Positions 1 to 7,199 are shown, counted from the stretch's first letter. The stretch is DNA of 14,028 nt from Chitinophaga pinensis (GCA_943331145.2 CALQKL020000038.1:1-14028), one strand, 5' to 3'. The notes: generated by a model not told the origin, from the letters alone. Made by a program: numbers and translations.

Positions 1-1329
1 ATTGTTGGTGTAAGATGCCAATTGAGCAGATGCTCCATAAGAAATTTTCCAACCATTGATGTTTTTATTGACATCGAATCTTAATTTATTTTCGTTTTCA
101 ACGCTTACAATATCTAAGGTTTTACTTTCCGGAGTTGGGTTTTCATTGTCTTCATATTTATTAATGGTGTTATTGAAACTTGTTCTACTCAGTGATAAAT
201 TCCAAAAGCCATTTGGAATACTTTTTTTCAATGAAGCACCAATGGTATAATTCCACTGATTTACATTCACGTTTGAATTTAATGCATATAATTTTTCGGG
301 AGTTGCTTCTTTTGGCGATGCAAATGAAAACTCATCAATGGCACCAATACCTATAAATGTAAGTGTGGTTTTATTATTTATTTGATGGGTAATCTTTGTT
401 TGAAAATCCCAGTAATTTGGTCTGATGGGTAAGTCAATGGCTTGAAATAAATATTGCAAATAAGAACGAGTAGCAGAAGCCAGAAAAGTTGTTTTTTTAT
501 TTTTTGATAATGGTCCTTCTAACGTTAAACCCATTTCCGTAAAACTCGCTCTAAGGTTTCCTTGAAATTTATTTGCGTTACCATTCTTTTGTTTGAATTG
601 AAAAACGCTACTTAAAGCATTATCAAATCGGGCATCAAAAGCAGAAGAACTCAACTTAACATCTTCGATAAAAAAAGTGTTTAAAATTCCTTGGGGACCG
701 CCGCTACTGCCTTGTGTTTGAAAATGATTAATTACAGGAACTTCAATTCCATCTAAATAAAAAACATTTTCATTAGACGCACCACCACGTATGATGATGT
801 CGTTTCTGAAAGAACCGCCTTGTTGCCCACCACCAACGCCTGGCAATGTTTGTATAACTTTACTGATATCAAAATCACCACCGGGATTACTTCTTATTTC
901 TTCAGATGTAAGTCGTTGAACGCTTAATGGGGTTTCAAGAGAAGCTGCACGAACGCTTCGTTTATTTGATTTTATAATTACTTCCTGAAGTTTATTGTCA
1001 TTATTTTCTAACTCAACGGAGTACACATTTTCATTGCCAACGCTAACTACAATATTATAAATGGTGTTGGTTTTATAGCCAACAGAACTAACCAGTACAT
1101 TGTATGTTTTAACAGGAATATTCAACAACCTAAATCTTCCAGATGAATCGGAAACGGTATTTATTGAAGTGCCAGAAACATTAATTGTAGCACCAACAAG
1201 CGCTTGCTGCGTATTTTTTTGAAGTACAATTCCACTGATGCTGCCTGTTTTTTGTGCAACTAATGAAACAGAAAAGAAAAAGGAAAGAAATAGCAATCCT
1301 AAATTATACTTATCAAATAAACGTGTCAT
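1..1329 (-). CDS. TonB-dependent outer membrane receptor, N-terminal part (runs off left edge)
   Basis: An open frame of 443 codons starts at the ATG at 1329 and has no stop before the window edge, so only the N-terminal part is present. Residues 4-25 form a hydrophobic signal peptide, likely cut near A25/Q26. Residues about 28-107 look like the carboxypeptidase-regulatory-like beta-sandwich common in Bacteroidota receptors (SGIVL, LVGATINVSGTS, VSSVGYKT). LQEVIIK at 114-120 resembles a TonB box. Residues about 130-230 carry plug-domain signatures (VIQTLPGVGGG, DIIIRGG, FYLDGIEVP). Beta-barrel-like sequence follows. By family it takes up a ligand across the outer membrane using TonB energy; the ligand cannot be read from the sequence. 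It lies 109 bp downstream of arsC on the same strand, so read-through from the ars operon is possible, but the gap is large enough for its own promoter. The family call is firm and the substrate is unknown. Confidence 0.92.
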   Translation of the reverse strand, partial: MTRLFDKYNLGLLFLSFFFSVSLVAQKTGSISGIVLQKNTQQALVGATINVSGTSINTVSDSSGRFRLLNIPVKTYNVLVSSVGYKTNTIYNIVVSVGNENVYSVELENNDNKLQEVIIKSNKRSVRAASLETPLSVQRLTSEEIRSNPGGDFDISKVIQTLPGVGGGQQGGSFRNDIIIRGGASNENVFYLDGIEVPVINHFQTQGSSGGPQGILNTFFIEDVKLSSSAFDARFDNALSSVFQFKQKNGNANKFQGNLRASFTEMGLTLEGPLSKNKKTTFLASATRSYLQYLFQAIDLPIRPNYWDFQTKITHQINNKTTLTFIGIGAIDEFSFASPKEATPEKLYALNSNVNVNQWNYTIGASLKKSIPNGFWNLSLSRTSFNNTINKYEDNENPTPESKTLDIVSVENENKLRFDVNKNINGWKISYGASAQLASYTNN

Positions 1330-1333
1330 GAAA

Positions 1334-1355
1334 TATGTTTTTTATACAAAACATA
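1334..1355 (-). promoter_or_regulatory. Hairpin / possible promoter element before the TonB receptor
   Basis: An inverted repeat has 8-bp arms (TATGTTTT and AAAACATA) separated by TTATAC, ending 5 nt before the receptor's ATG. Read on the minus strand, TATGTTTT also resembles the Bacteroidota -7 element TAnnTTTG, but I see no convincing -33 partner. It could be an operator, a leader hairpin or chance in A/T-rich DNA. The rest of the 109-bp gap holds nothing recognisable, and no G/C-rich terminator separates arsC from this gene. Confidence 0.3.
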
Positions 1356-1438
1356 CAACATTTAAAATTGTTTAAAATAAGTTATACTTTTTTTAAAAAA
1401 TTGAAACAGAAAGTAAATGAAACGTATAAAATGAAAAA

Positions 1439-1855
1439 TTATGATAGATTGGTAGTTGTAAAATCTAAACAATATTTTTTTATCATGTCTCTTACTTCGC
1501 TGAAAGCATGATTAATTTCATCTTCGGTACCTGTAGCTTTTGCAGGATCAGGGAAGTTATAATGAAACTTCACTGCTTTACTTGGGAAGAATGGGCATCT
1601 TTCTTTTGCGTTATCACAAACAGTAATGACGAAGTCGAAATCAACGTTCTGATATTCTAAAATGTTATTAGAGGTATGTGTAGAAATATCAATGCCATCT
1701 GCTTTCATGGTTGCAATGGCTTTAGGATTAACCCCATGTGTTTCTACGCCAGCGCTAAATACTTCTGCTTTATCACCAGCGAAATGCTGTAAATAACCAT
1801 GTGCAATTTGACTTCTACAACTGTTGCCAGTACACAATACCAAAACTTTTTTCAT
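1439..1855 (-). CDS. arsC: Arsenate reductase ArsC, thioredoxin-coupled (low-molecular-weight phosphatase fold)
   Basis: This 138-residue cytoplasmic enzyme reduces arsenate to arsenite, which Acr3 can then export. The N-terminal P-loop CTGNSCRS at residues 8-15 fits the C-x5-R-S signature of the LMW tyrosine phosphatase fold, with C8 as nucleophile and R14 in the anion-binding loop. The relay cysteines C80 and C87 (VCDNAKERCP) match the Cys pair of the thioredoxin-dependent B. subtilis/S. aureus type, and D103-P104 supplies the general acid. The length is usual for the family. It is the last gene of the ars operon, with 11 bp between the acr3 stop and its ATG at 1855, so it is co-transcribed. 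The fold and the three cysteines distinguish it from the glutaredoxin-linked E. coli ArsC type. Confidence 0.95.
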   Translation of the reverse strand: MKKVLVLCTGNSCRSQIAHGYLQHFAGDKAEVFSAGVETHGVNPKAIATMKADGIDISTHTSNNILEYQNVDFDFVITVCDNAKERCPFFPSKAVKFHYNFPDPAKATGTEDEINHAFSEVRDMIKKYCLDFTTTNLS

Positions 1856-1866
1856 TGAAAAATTAT

Positions 1867-2937
1867 TTATGAATTAGAAGAATAAAATTTATTTCTTAAC
1901 CAAAACGCTACGTTAACCAAAATAATTAATGCAGGCACTTCAACCAAGGGACCAATCACACCAGCAAAAGCTTGACCGCTGTTGATGCCAAAAACGCCAA
2001 TCGCAACAGCAATGGCCAGCTCAAAATTATTTCCAGCGGCGGTAAATGCAATTGAAGTGTTGGTAGAATAATCTGCACCCATTTTTTTGCCAATTAAAAA
2101 ACTAATGAAAAACATCAATGCAAAATATACAGCCAAAGGGAGCGCTATGCGTAAAACATCAAACGGAATTTGTACAATCATTTGACCTTTCAAACTAAAC
2201 ATCACAACAATGGTAAATAGTAAAGCAATCAATGTAATTGGAGAAACTTTAGGAATAAATTTTGTGGTAAACCACTCCACCCCTTTTAATTTTATTAGAA
2301 TTGCCCTTGTTAAAAAACCAGCTAGAAAAGGGATGCCTAAATAGATCGCCACACTTTGAGCAATTTCACCAATGCTGATATTTACAACAGAACCCGAAAT
2401 GCCAAAAAGTGGAGGAAGAATAGTTACAAAAATAAAAGCATAAACACTATATAATAAAACTTGGAAAATGCTATTCAATGCTACTAGTCCTGCAGCATAT
2501 TCTCTGTTACCTTCAGCCAATTCATTCCAAACAATAACCATGGCAATGCATCTAGCCAAACCAATTAAAATTAAGCCCACCATGTATTCAGGGTAATTGT
2601 GTAAAAATAAAATGGCGAGGGCAAACATTAAAATTGGACCAACAATCCAATTTAAAAAAAGTGAAGCGCCTAGTATTTTGGTGTTTTTAAATACTTCACC
2701 CAATTGATTATATTTCACTTTCGTAAAAGGAGGATACATCATTAAAATCAATCCAATGGCCAAAGGAATATTGGTAGTTCCATTAGAAAAAGATAGGATA
2801 AATTTTGGGGCTGAAGGAATAAAATAACCAATAGAAACACCAGCAATCATTGCTAGAAAAATCCATAAGGTTAAGTATCTATCTAAAAAACTTAATTTTT
2901 TTCTTTCAATAACAGGATTACAATTATTGTTTGCCAT
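1867..2937 (-). CDS. acr3: Arsenite efflux permease, Acr3 family
   Basis: A 356-residue inner membrane protein with about ten hydrophobic segments, which exports arsenite as a secondary transporter. The family signature GLARCIAMVIVWN at 126-138 includes the conserved Cys (C130) that is essential in characterised Acr3 proteins. A second signature, AGNNFELAIAVAIG around 301-314, holds the conserved Glu (E306). The short hydrophilic N-terminus, with a C6 of unknown role, is normal for the family. It is unrelated to the 12-helix ArsB permease although it is often annotated as arsB. It lies 18 bp after arsM and 11 bp before arsC, inside the ars operon, so it should be under ArsR control. Start is the ATG at 2937. 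No reading-frame defect was seen. Confidence 0.95.
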   Translation of the reverse strand: MANNNCNPVIERKKLSFLDRYLTLWIFLAMIAGVSIGYFIPSAPKFILSFSNGTTNIPLAIGLILMMYPPFTKVKYNQLGEVFKNTKILGASLFLNWIVGPILMFALAILFLHNYPEYMVGLILIGLARCIAMVIVWNELAEGNREYAAGLVALNSIFQVLLYSVYAFIFVTILPPLFGISGSVVNISIGEIAQSVAIYLGIPFLAGFLTRAILIKLKGVEWFTTKFIPKVSPITLIALLFTIVVMFSLKGQMIVQIPFDVLRIALPLAVYFALMFFISFLIGKKMGADYSTNTSIAFTAAGNNFELAIAVAIGVFGINSGQAFAGVIGPLVEVPALIILVNVAFWLRNKFYSSNS

Positions 2938-2955
2938 TTTTTAAAGTTTTATTTT

Positions 2956-3798
2956 TTAACAACATCCCGAACCAGGAGCACAAATATTAACTTCTGGTTT
3001 TTGAGCAAAAACGGTTATGCTAAAAATGCCAGCTGTACCAGATTTATAGGATTTAATTTCCTCGGTTGATAAATAATTAATTAAGATATCGTCAGGAATA
3101 ATAATCGCTTTTTCTTTTTGAACAAGTACATTTTTAAATCCATTGGCATGGATGAGTTCGAGATATACTTCTTTTTGAATGGCGCCCGCAACACAACCAG
3201 CATACATTTCAGCATCTTTTTTTAATGCTTGAGGCAATGCGCCCAATAAAACAACATCACTAATACAAAAATGACCTCCAGGTTTTAGCACTCTAAATAT
3301 TTCACTAAAAACGGCATTTTTATTGGGCACCAAATTCAATACACAATTGCTTACAACAACATCAGCAGCGTTAGCTATAATCGGCATTTTTTCAATATCA
3401 CCTTGTCTGAATTCTACATTATTAAACCCTCTTTTATCTGCGTTTATTCTAGCTCTTTCAATCATATCTGTGGTAAAATCGATGCCAATAACTTTACCGG
3501 ATTCGCCAGTTTCGTGACGAGCGATAAAACAATCGTTACCAGCGCCACTGCCTAAATCAATCACCACATCGCCCTTTTTAATTTTGGCAAATTGAGTAGG
3601 CAAACCACAGCCCAAACCTAAATCTGCATCAGCATTGTAGCCATTTAACGTAGAATAATCTTCAGACATGATGTTGTACACTTCTGTTGAGCATCCACCG
3701 GCTCCGCAGCACGACGACATATTGGTTTCTTTATCTTGTAAAGCAATTTCGCTATACTTTAATCTTACAATTTCTTTTAGTTCATTTTCTGTTTGCAT
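2956..3798 (-). CDS. arsM: Arsenite S-adenosylmethionine methyltransferase ArsM
   Basis: This 280-residue cytoplasmic enzyme methylates arsenite with SAM to methylated, partly volatile products. The Rossmann SAM-binding motif is DLGSGAGND at 81-89, followed by the acidic motif GIDFT at 105-109. The arsenic-binding cysteines are C64 (GLGCGLP), C152 (SNCVLNLV) and C202 (AGCVAGA); the 50-residue spacing of the last two agrees with C174/C224 of the algal ArsM as I recall it. C36 in the N-terminal CCGAGGC cluster is placed like the fourth conserved Cys. The C-terminus CAPGSGCC adds more thiols. The ATG at 3798 is preferred over M27 because residues 1-26 (EIVRLKYSEIA) are typical of the family's N-terminus. 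It lies 47 bp after arsR and 18 bp before acr3. Confidence 0.94.
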   Translation of the reverse strand: MQTENELKEIVRLKYSEIALQDKETNMSSCCGAGGCSTEVYNIMSEDYSTLNGYNADADLGLGCGLPTQFAKIKKGDVVIDLGSGAGNDCFIARHETGESGKVIGIDFTTDMIERARINADKRGFNNVEFRQGDIEKMPIIANAADVVVSNCVLNLVPNKNAVFSEIFRVLKPGGHFCISDVVLLGALPQALKKDAEMYAGCVAGAIQKEVYLELIHANGFKNVLVQKEKAIIIPDDILINYLSTEEIKSYKSGTAGIFSITVFAQKPEVNICAPGSGCC

Positions 3799-3845
3799 AA
3801 TGTTTGTTTTTTAATAATTAGTACGGATTTAAAACGATATATAGA

Positions 3846-4178
3846 TCAACAACAAACTGATTTGTTGATAATAATTTTTTCAAAAAAACCACCCAATAAT
3901 ACGTTTGCTTTTTTCCATTCTTTTTCATCAATACAATAGCAAACCGAAACTCCATCAATGTTTCCTTTAATTAAACCAGAAGCTTTAAGTTCCTTTAAAT
4001 GTTGCGAAACGGTGCTTTGAGAAATGGGCAATTCGTCAACGATATCTCCGCAAATACAAGATTTCTTTTTAATCAAAAAATTCAAAATGGCAATGCGTGC
4101 CGGATGAGAAATGGCTTTAGCGTATTTAGCCAATTCGATTTCTTTTTTTGTGTATTCAGATGTTTTACTTGCCCCCAT
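3846..4178 (-). CDS. arsR: ArsR-family arsenic-responsive transcriptional repressor
   Basis: A 110-residue winged-helix repressor of the ArsR/SmtB family. HPARIAILNFL (25-35) is the family's N-terminal helix signature, and ISQSTVSQHLKELKASGLI (52-70) is the DNA-recognition helix-turn-helix. CIC at 41-43, at the helix before the HTH, matches the C-x-C arsenite site of the classical ELCVCDL type. Further cysteines are C80, C82 and the C-terminal C109-C110, which may add a ligand or be incidental. Arsenite binding should release DNA and turn on arsR-arsM-acr3-arsC. The start at 4178 is supported by the MGASKT opening that I recall from related Bacteroidota ArsR proteins. The start codon overlaps a 28-bp palindrome and has no Shine-Dalgarno sequence, so the message may be leaderless or nearly so. 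Confidence 0.95.
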   Translation of the reverse strand: MGASKTSEYTKKEIELAKYAKAISHPARIAILNFLIKKKSCICGDIVDELPISQSTVSQHLKELKASGLIKGNIDGVSVCYCIDEKEWKKANVLLGGFFEKIIINKSVCC

Positions 4179-4204
4179 ATTAATCGTAATATTACGATTA
4201 ATAT
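4177..4204 (-). promoter_or_regulatory. Putative ArsR operator, perfect 28-bp palindrome
   Basis: Positions 4177-4204 form a perfect inverted repeat with no spacer: half-site ATATTAATCGTAAT followed by its exact complement ATTACGATTAATAT. The inner ATCGTAA/TTACGAT resembles known ArsR/SmtB binding sites. Its proximal end covers two bases of the arsR start codon (ATG on the minus strand, 4178-4176), so a bound dimer would block transcription start and possibly translation. No other copy was seen in the window. ArsR binding is inferred from position and symmetry. Confidence 0.85.
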
Positions 4205-4376
4205 TTGAAAGAAAAAAGAATGATTTTAGATACTAGATATTTAATGCTGGATACTTGATTGGATTTCGTTCCAATTTGAAGTATTTTAATACTAAATAAG
4301 GAATTAAAAATAAAGAATAAGGAAGTGAATTTCGTTCCGCTTATTACATTTTTAATCTTTACGACATTTTTAATAG

Positions 4377-4396
4377 CCCACGGTTTCAACCGTGGG
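4377..4396. repeat. REP-like G/C-rich hairpin
   Basis: CCCACGGTT and AACCGTGGG form a perfect inverted repeat with 9-bp arms and two bases between them (in practice an 8-bp stem with a TTCA loop). It stands out in A/T-rich surroundings. I recall very similar CCCACGGTTTCAACCGTGGG elements scattered in Bacteroidota genomes, sometimes near REP-associated tyrosine transposases; that link is memory, not seen here. On the minus strand it is not followed by a T run close enough to make a good intrinsic terminator for lptC, though weak termination cannot be excluded. Confidence 0.6.
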
Positions 4397-4448
4397 AGAG
4401 GATAAAATTTTATTTACATTTTCTTTTTTGAATAATATTACAATCATT

Positions 4449-4464
4449 ATGTCGCAGAGGACAT
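4449..4464. repeat. Small inverted repeat ATGTC-N6-GACAT
   Basis: ATGTC, GCAGAG, GACAT form a 5-bp-arm inverted repeat 52 bp from the REP-like hairpin, with imperfect extension outward (ATCATT versus CATCGA). Together with the 4377-4396 hairpin it may be part of a composite intergenic repeat. The short arms mean chance occurrence is possible. Confidence 0.3.
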
Positions 4465-4504
4465 CATCGAAGGCATTTTTAAGATAAATTTGGGTATAAG
4501 AAAT

Positions 4505-5080
4505 TTAATTCGGAAACGAAGATGCCGGAACGCTTATCGTTCCAACCGAATGTAAAATATGCCAGTTTTTAAAATCCTGACTTGCCTCCATACCTTTACC
4601 GTTTATGGTTTCAGTTTTTGTTCTGATTTTTACAGGGCGATCGGTATAAAACTCAGATCCTGTTCTGTTTCTATCCCAGTATAATTCATCACAAATTAGC
4701 GTGTCGCCTTTTTCAATATTAATAACAACCACGCTATCTCTCAGGTTTACGATTTTTTTATACTGTTCGTATCTCGCATAATGTGCATTTAAAATACTTT
4801 CAATCTTTCCATTTTCATTGTAAAAGTCTGCATGTATTTTTTCTGGAAATTCTACATAAGGAACAATATCTTGAACATTTAACATTAGCGGTGCGCTAAG
4901 GATAGCTTTCTTTTTACCACCCAAAGTGTAATTTAATTTAACCATTCTTGCTTCTTCAATTCCTGTTTTTTTGAGCGTTAAATTTTTAACCTTCTCTATA
5001 TCATTTTCGCATGCACACAAAAAAATACAGCTTATCATTAAAGCTGTAGTAAAAATATTTTTTAAGATTGAATGTGTCAT
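4505..5080 (-). CDS. lptC: LPS export ABC transporter periplasmic protein LptC
   Basis: A 191-residue protein of the LptC family, which links the inner-membrane LptBFG transporter to the periplasmic bridge that carries lipopolysaccharide outward. The N-terminus has a hydrophobic stretch ending in LCAC with C24 in lipobox position, so it is probably a lipoprotein rather than the single-helix anchored E. coli form. The rest is beta-strand-rich with LptC/OstA-like phrases: ILSAPLMLN, VEFPEKIHADFYNENGKIES, ILNAHYARY, DTLICDELYWDRN, and a late IRTKTETINGKGMEAS. The length suits the family. It follows the outer membrane protein gene by 18 bp and is likely co-transcribed with it and coaX. In related genomes I recall more envelope genes following; here the block ends and the ars operon follows a 300-bp spacer. 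Confidence 0.8.
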   Translation of the reverse strand: MTHSILKNIFTTALMISCIFLCACENDIEKVKNLTLKKTGIEEARMVKLNYTLGGKKKAILSAPLMLNVQDIVPYVEFPEKIHADFYNENGKIESILNAHYARYEQYKKIVNLRDSVVVINIEKGDTLICDELYWDRNRTGSEFYTDRPVKIRTKTETINGKGMEASQDFKNWHILHSVGTISVPASSFPN

Positions 5081-5098
5081 ACTTTAATGATGAAGAAA

Positions 5099-6502
5099 TT
5101 AATCATAGCTTCTTTTTTGGAACCATCTTGCATTCATAGAAATTCCAAAATTTATTCTGAATGAATTTTCTTTAACACCAGTTGTGCCCGCATTGCCAAT
5201 TGTTCCAATTTCAAGCGAAGTATTTAGTGATACGTATTCACCTCTGTTTTGTATTTGTCTTGGTGTGGTTAAAGGCATTCCAGTTCCAAAAGTAAATGCG
5301 TATCTGTTTCTTACATTATCCGTTTTTACTGGCGCTGTTCCATAATAAAACCCTGTTCTGTATTTGATGTAATTCCAGTATTTATTAGATGCTGCATTAA
5401 ATTTAGCTGGATAAAATTCAGCACCAGCTTTTACCACCCAGCTATTTGTTGTTTTATCTGATTCATTGTAGTAGCTGTATTTTGTCCAATCTGATGTTTC
5501 AAAATCAGCACCAAATAGCCATTGTTTGTTTTTGGTTTGATATGTAAACCCCGCTCCGTAAGTGGCAGGAATTACAATTTTACCCTTTACGTCTTTTATG
5601 GTTGATACACTATCTATGGTTAATACCGCACCTGAACCATCATAACCAAAGGTTTCATTTATCGTAGTTTGATTGGCGTTTAATTTTTGTTGGAAATTTG
5701 CGTAAGCACCTAGTCTTAAATTCCCTGCATTTTTAATGTGGATTTCATATTGCATTCCTGCATTTAAAAACACGCCACCAAATGTGCTTTTTAATTCCTC
5801 ATTTCCTTTTGCATAAATAACCGTATCGTTCAACAATGATGTTCTTGTACTAATTGATTTATTTCCAAAATTAAAGCCCGAACTCACTCCAAAACAGAAT
5901 TCATTTTTATGCACTCCTTTTCCAATTTTTCGAATACCCGTACTTAAATTCACTTGGTTCAAACCGCCTGTGCCTTCATACAAAGTATTTAAACTATCGA
6001 TATTATTGATTCGATTATTTTTTTCGATTTTATAACTTATTCGGGTTAAAGGTCTTAATCCAAAACTGCTTCCCCATGTTATCCCTTTTTTTTCCATTTT
6101 GGGACTTGAAATGGGAAATGCTACCTGAAAGTATGAGATGGCCACATTTGATGAAGTATATTTTTGACCATTAAGATTGCTTTTTAGCGTTCTTGAATTG
6201 ATTTCTCCGCCTAAGTCGAAAATCGTGTTGGAAAAGTTTTTTGTATTTGACAATGAACCCAATGAAGCTGGATTAGCAATATTTATATTAAATGGAGAAC
6301 CCACCAAACCATAATCTGAATACGCGGCCGAAAATCCACCCATGGCACGATTGGTAATATTTTGTCCAGAAATTAAATCACCTAACCCATATCTGCTGTA
6401 TGGCGAGTTTTCCTGAGCCTGCGTTGTATTGTACACCAACAGGGCAAGTATTACTACAAAAATGTGTTTAATTCGATTAATTATTGAGTTCGCTGAGTGC
6501 AT
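5099..6502 (-). CDS. Probable outer membrane beta-barrel protein of unknown function
   Basis: With the start at the ATG at 6502 the product is 467 residues. The frame extends upstream to an ATG at 6571, but that would put 23 extra residues before the signal peptide and deepen the overlap with coaX to 95 bp; the 6502 start gives a signal peptide (IKHIFVVILALLVYNTTQAQ) and a 26-bp overlap. The mature protein begins ENSPYSRYGLGD, a common opening of Bacteroidota outer membrane barrels. It then shows alternating polar/hydrophobic strands with many Asn, Tyr and Gly, and phrases such as NPASLGSL and GFTYQTKNKQWLFGADFE reminiscent of FadL/porin-like barrels. The C-terminal segment (FRINFGISMNARWFQKRSYD) looks strand-like. 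No enzyme motif was seen and the transported solute is unknown. It sits between coaX and lptC. Confidence 0.75.
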   Translation of the reverse strand: MHSANSIINRIKHIFVVILALLVYNTTQAQENSPYSRYGLGDLISGQNITNRAMGGFSAAYSDYGLVGSPFNINIANPASLGSLSNTKNFSNTIFDLGGEINSRTLKSNLNGQKYTSSNVAISYFQVAFPISSPKMEKKGITWGSSFGLRPLTRISYKIEKNNRINNIDSLNTLYEGTGGLNQVNLSTGIRKIGKGVHKNEFCFGVSSGFNFGNKSISTRTSLLNDTVIYAKGNEELKSTFGGVFLNAGMQYEIHIKNAGNLRLGAYANFQQKLNANQTTINETFGYDGSGAVLTIDSVSTIKDVKGKIVIPATYGAGFTYQTKNKQWLFGADFETSDWTKYSYYNESDKTTNSWVVKAGAEFYPAKFNAASNKYWNYIKYRTGFYYGTAPVKTDNVRNRYAFTFGTGMPLTTPRQIQNRGEYVSLNTSLEIGTIGNAGTTGVKENSFRINFGISMNARWFQKRSYD

Positions 6503-7199
6503 AAAGTCCTTTAAATAAAAAGTTAACGTCGGCAAATATCTTGTTTTTAACTTGACTAACAAAATAGACACTATTGCCCCCGGTTAAAAGCACGTTAAAG
6601 TTCCCGAATTTTTCGTTGTATTTTTCAATGAAACCCTCTATTTCATTGACTATTCCAAATATTACCCCCGATTGCAAATTAGTTTTGGTATCGTAGCCAA
6701 TTAATGGAATATTCCAGGTTTGTGCCTCCAAAGGTAGTTTTGCGGTGTATTCATGCATCGATTTAAAACGCATATCCACACCCGGCGAAATAGCTCCGCC
6801 CAAAAATTGATGGTTGCTATTAATGAAATTATAGGTTATACAAGTTCCTATGCCGATGATTAAATTATTTTTTTTAGGAAAAAGATGAACGGCTGCTGCT
6901 GCCAATGCAAGTCGATCCACACCTGTGGTTTCGGGTTTTCCAGTAGCCAACTTAAAATTCAAAATGGTTTGGTTGCTGACTTTATGAAACTTGGTATGCT
7001 GAATAAGTAAATTTTCGATATCAACATCATGATGCACTACGGATGAAAGTATTGATTTTTCGGGCTTGTACGCTTCAATTATTGTTTTTAAATGCGATAT
7101 CGTATCGTCTAAAAGATCTATGGTTTCAATAAGTTGATCATGGTTAAACACCGCTGCTTTATAGCGGGAATTTCCAAAGTCTAAACAAAGCGTATGCAT
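6477..7199 (-). CDS. coaX: Type III pantothenate kinase CoaX
   Basis: A 240-residue cytoplasmic enzyme of the ASKHA superfamily that phosphorylates pantothenate, the first step of CoA synthesis. The phosphate-1 motif DFGNSRYKAAV starts at D7 (family D-x-G-N-T/S-x-x-K). TTGVDRLALAAAA (91-103) holds the conserved GxDR, with D95 the likely catalytic base. LGGAISPGVDMR (133-144) and LLTGGNS (204-210) match later motifs. The odd part is IGIGTCITYNFI at 115-126: the family usually has D-x-G-T-x-x-T-x-D, but here the two acidic positions are Gly and Asn (codon AAT checked on the minus strand). The rest looks intact, so it is probably functional with an altered metal/cation site, or a lineage variant. 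The ATG is at 7199. Its 3' end overlaps the next gene, which suggests an operon with the barrel protein and lptC. Confidence 0.92.
   Translation of the reverse strand: MHTLCLDFGNSRYKAAVFNHDQLIETIDLLDDTISHLKTIIEAYKPEKSILSSVVHHDVDIENLLIQHTKFHKVSNQTILNFKLATGKPETTGVDRLALAAAAVHLFPKKNNLIIGIGTCITYNFINSNHQFLGGAISPGVDMRFKSMHEYTAKLPLEAQTWNIPLIGYDTKTNLQSGVIFGIVNEIEGFIEKYNEKFGNFNVLLTGGNSVYFVSQVKNKIFADVNFLFKGLYALSELNN

Larger units (their letters stand above)
4205..4504. other. Gene-free spacer between lptC and the ars operon
   Basis: This 300-bp stretch holds no credible gene; an open frame at 4198-4389 on the minus strand is low-complexity and overlaps the operator. It contains the ars promoter region at its left end, a run of AAGTATC/AATATC/AGTATC-like words on the minus strand (4222-4260), a 14-bp hairpin AGTATT-TT-AATACT (4280-4293), a 10-bp direct repeat ATTTCGTTCC (4263-4272 and 4329-4338), and two hairpins listed separately (4377-4396 and 4449-4464). 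This density of short repeats is typical of mobile intergenic repeats. No tRNA or clear terminator was found. Confidence 0.7.

Noticed and set aside
3850..3867. Inverted repeat CAACAAA-CTGA-TTTGTTG at the end of arsR
   Set aside because: It has only 7-bp A/T-rich arms, is formed by the coding sequence of the arsR C-terminus, and has no T run after it, so an attenuator or terminator is not supported.
4198..4389. 63-codon open frame on the minus strand upstream of arsR
   Set aside because: It is low-complexity, runs through the REP-like hairpin and the repeat words, overlaps the ArsR palindrome, and resembles no protein family.
4377..4396. Hairpin as intrinsic terminator of lptC
   Set aside because: It lies more than 100 bp downstream of the lptC stop and lacks an immediately adjacent U tract on the minus strand; a REP-like repeat is the better reading.
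6503..6571. N-terminal extension of the barrel protein to the ATG at 6571
   Set aside because: It would add 23 residues ahead of a normal signal peptide and lies wholly within coaX; the 6502 start is more credible.
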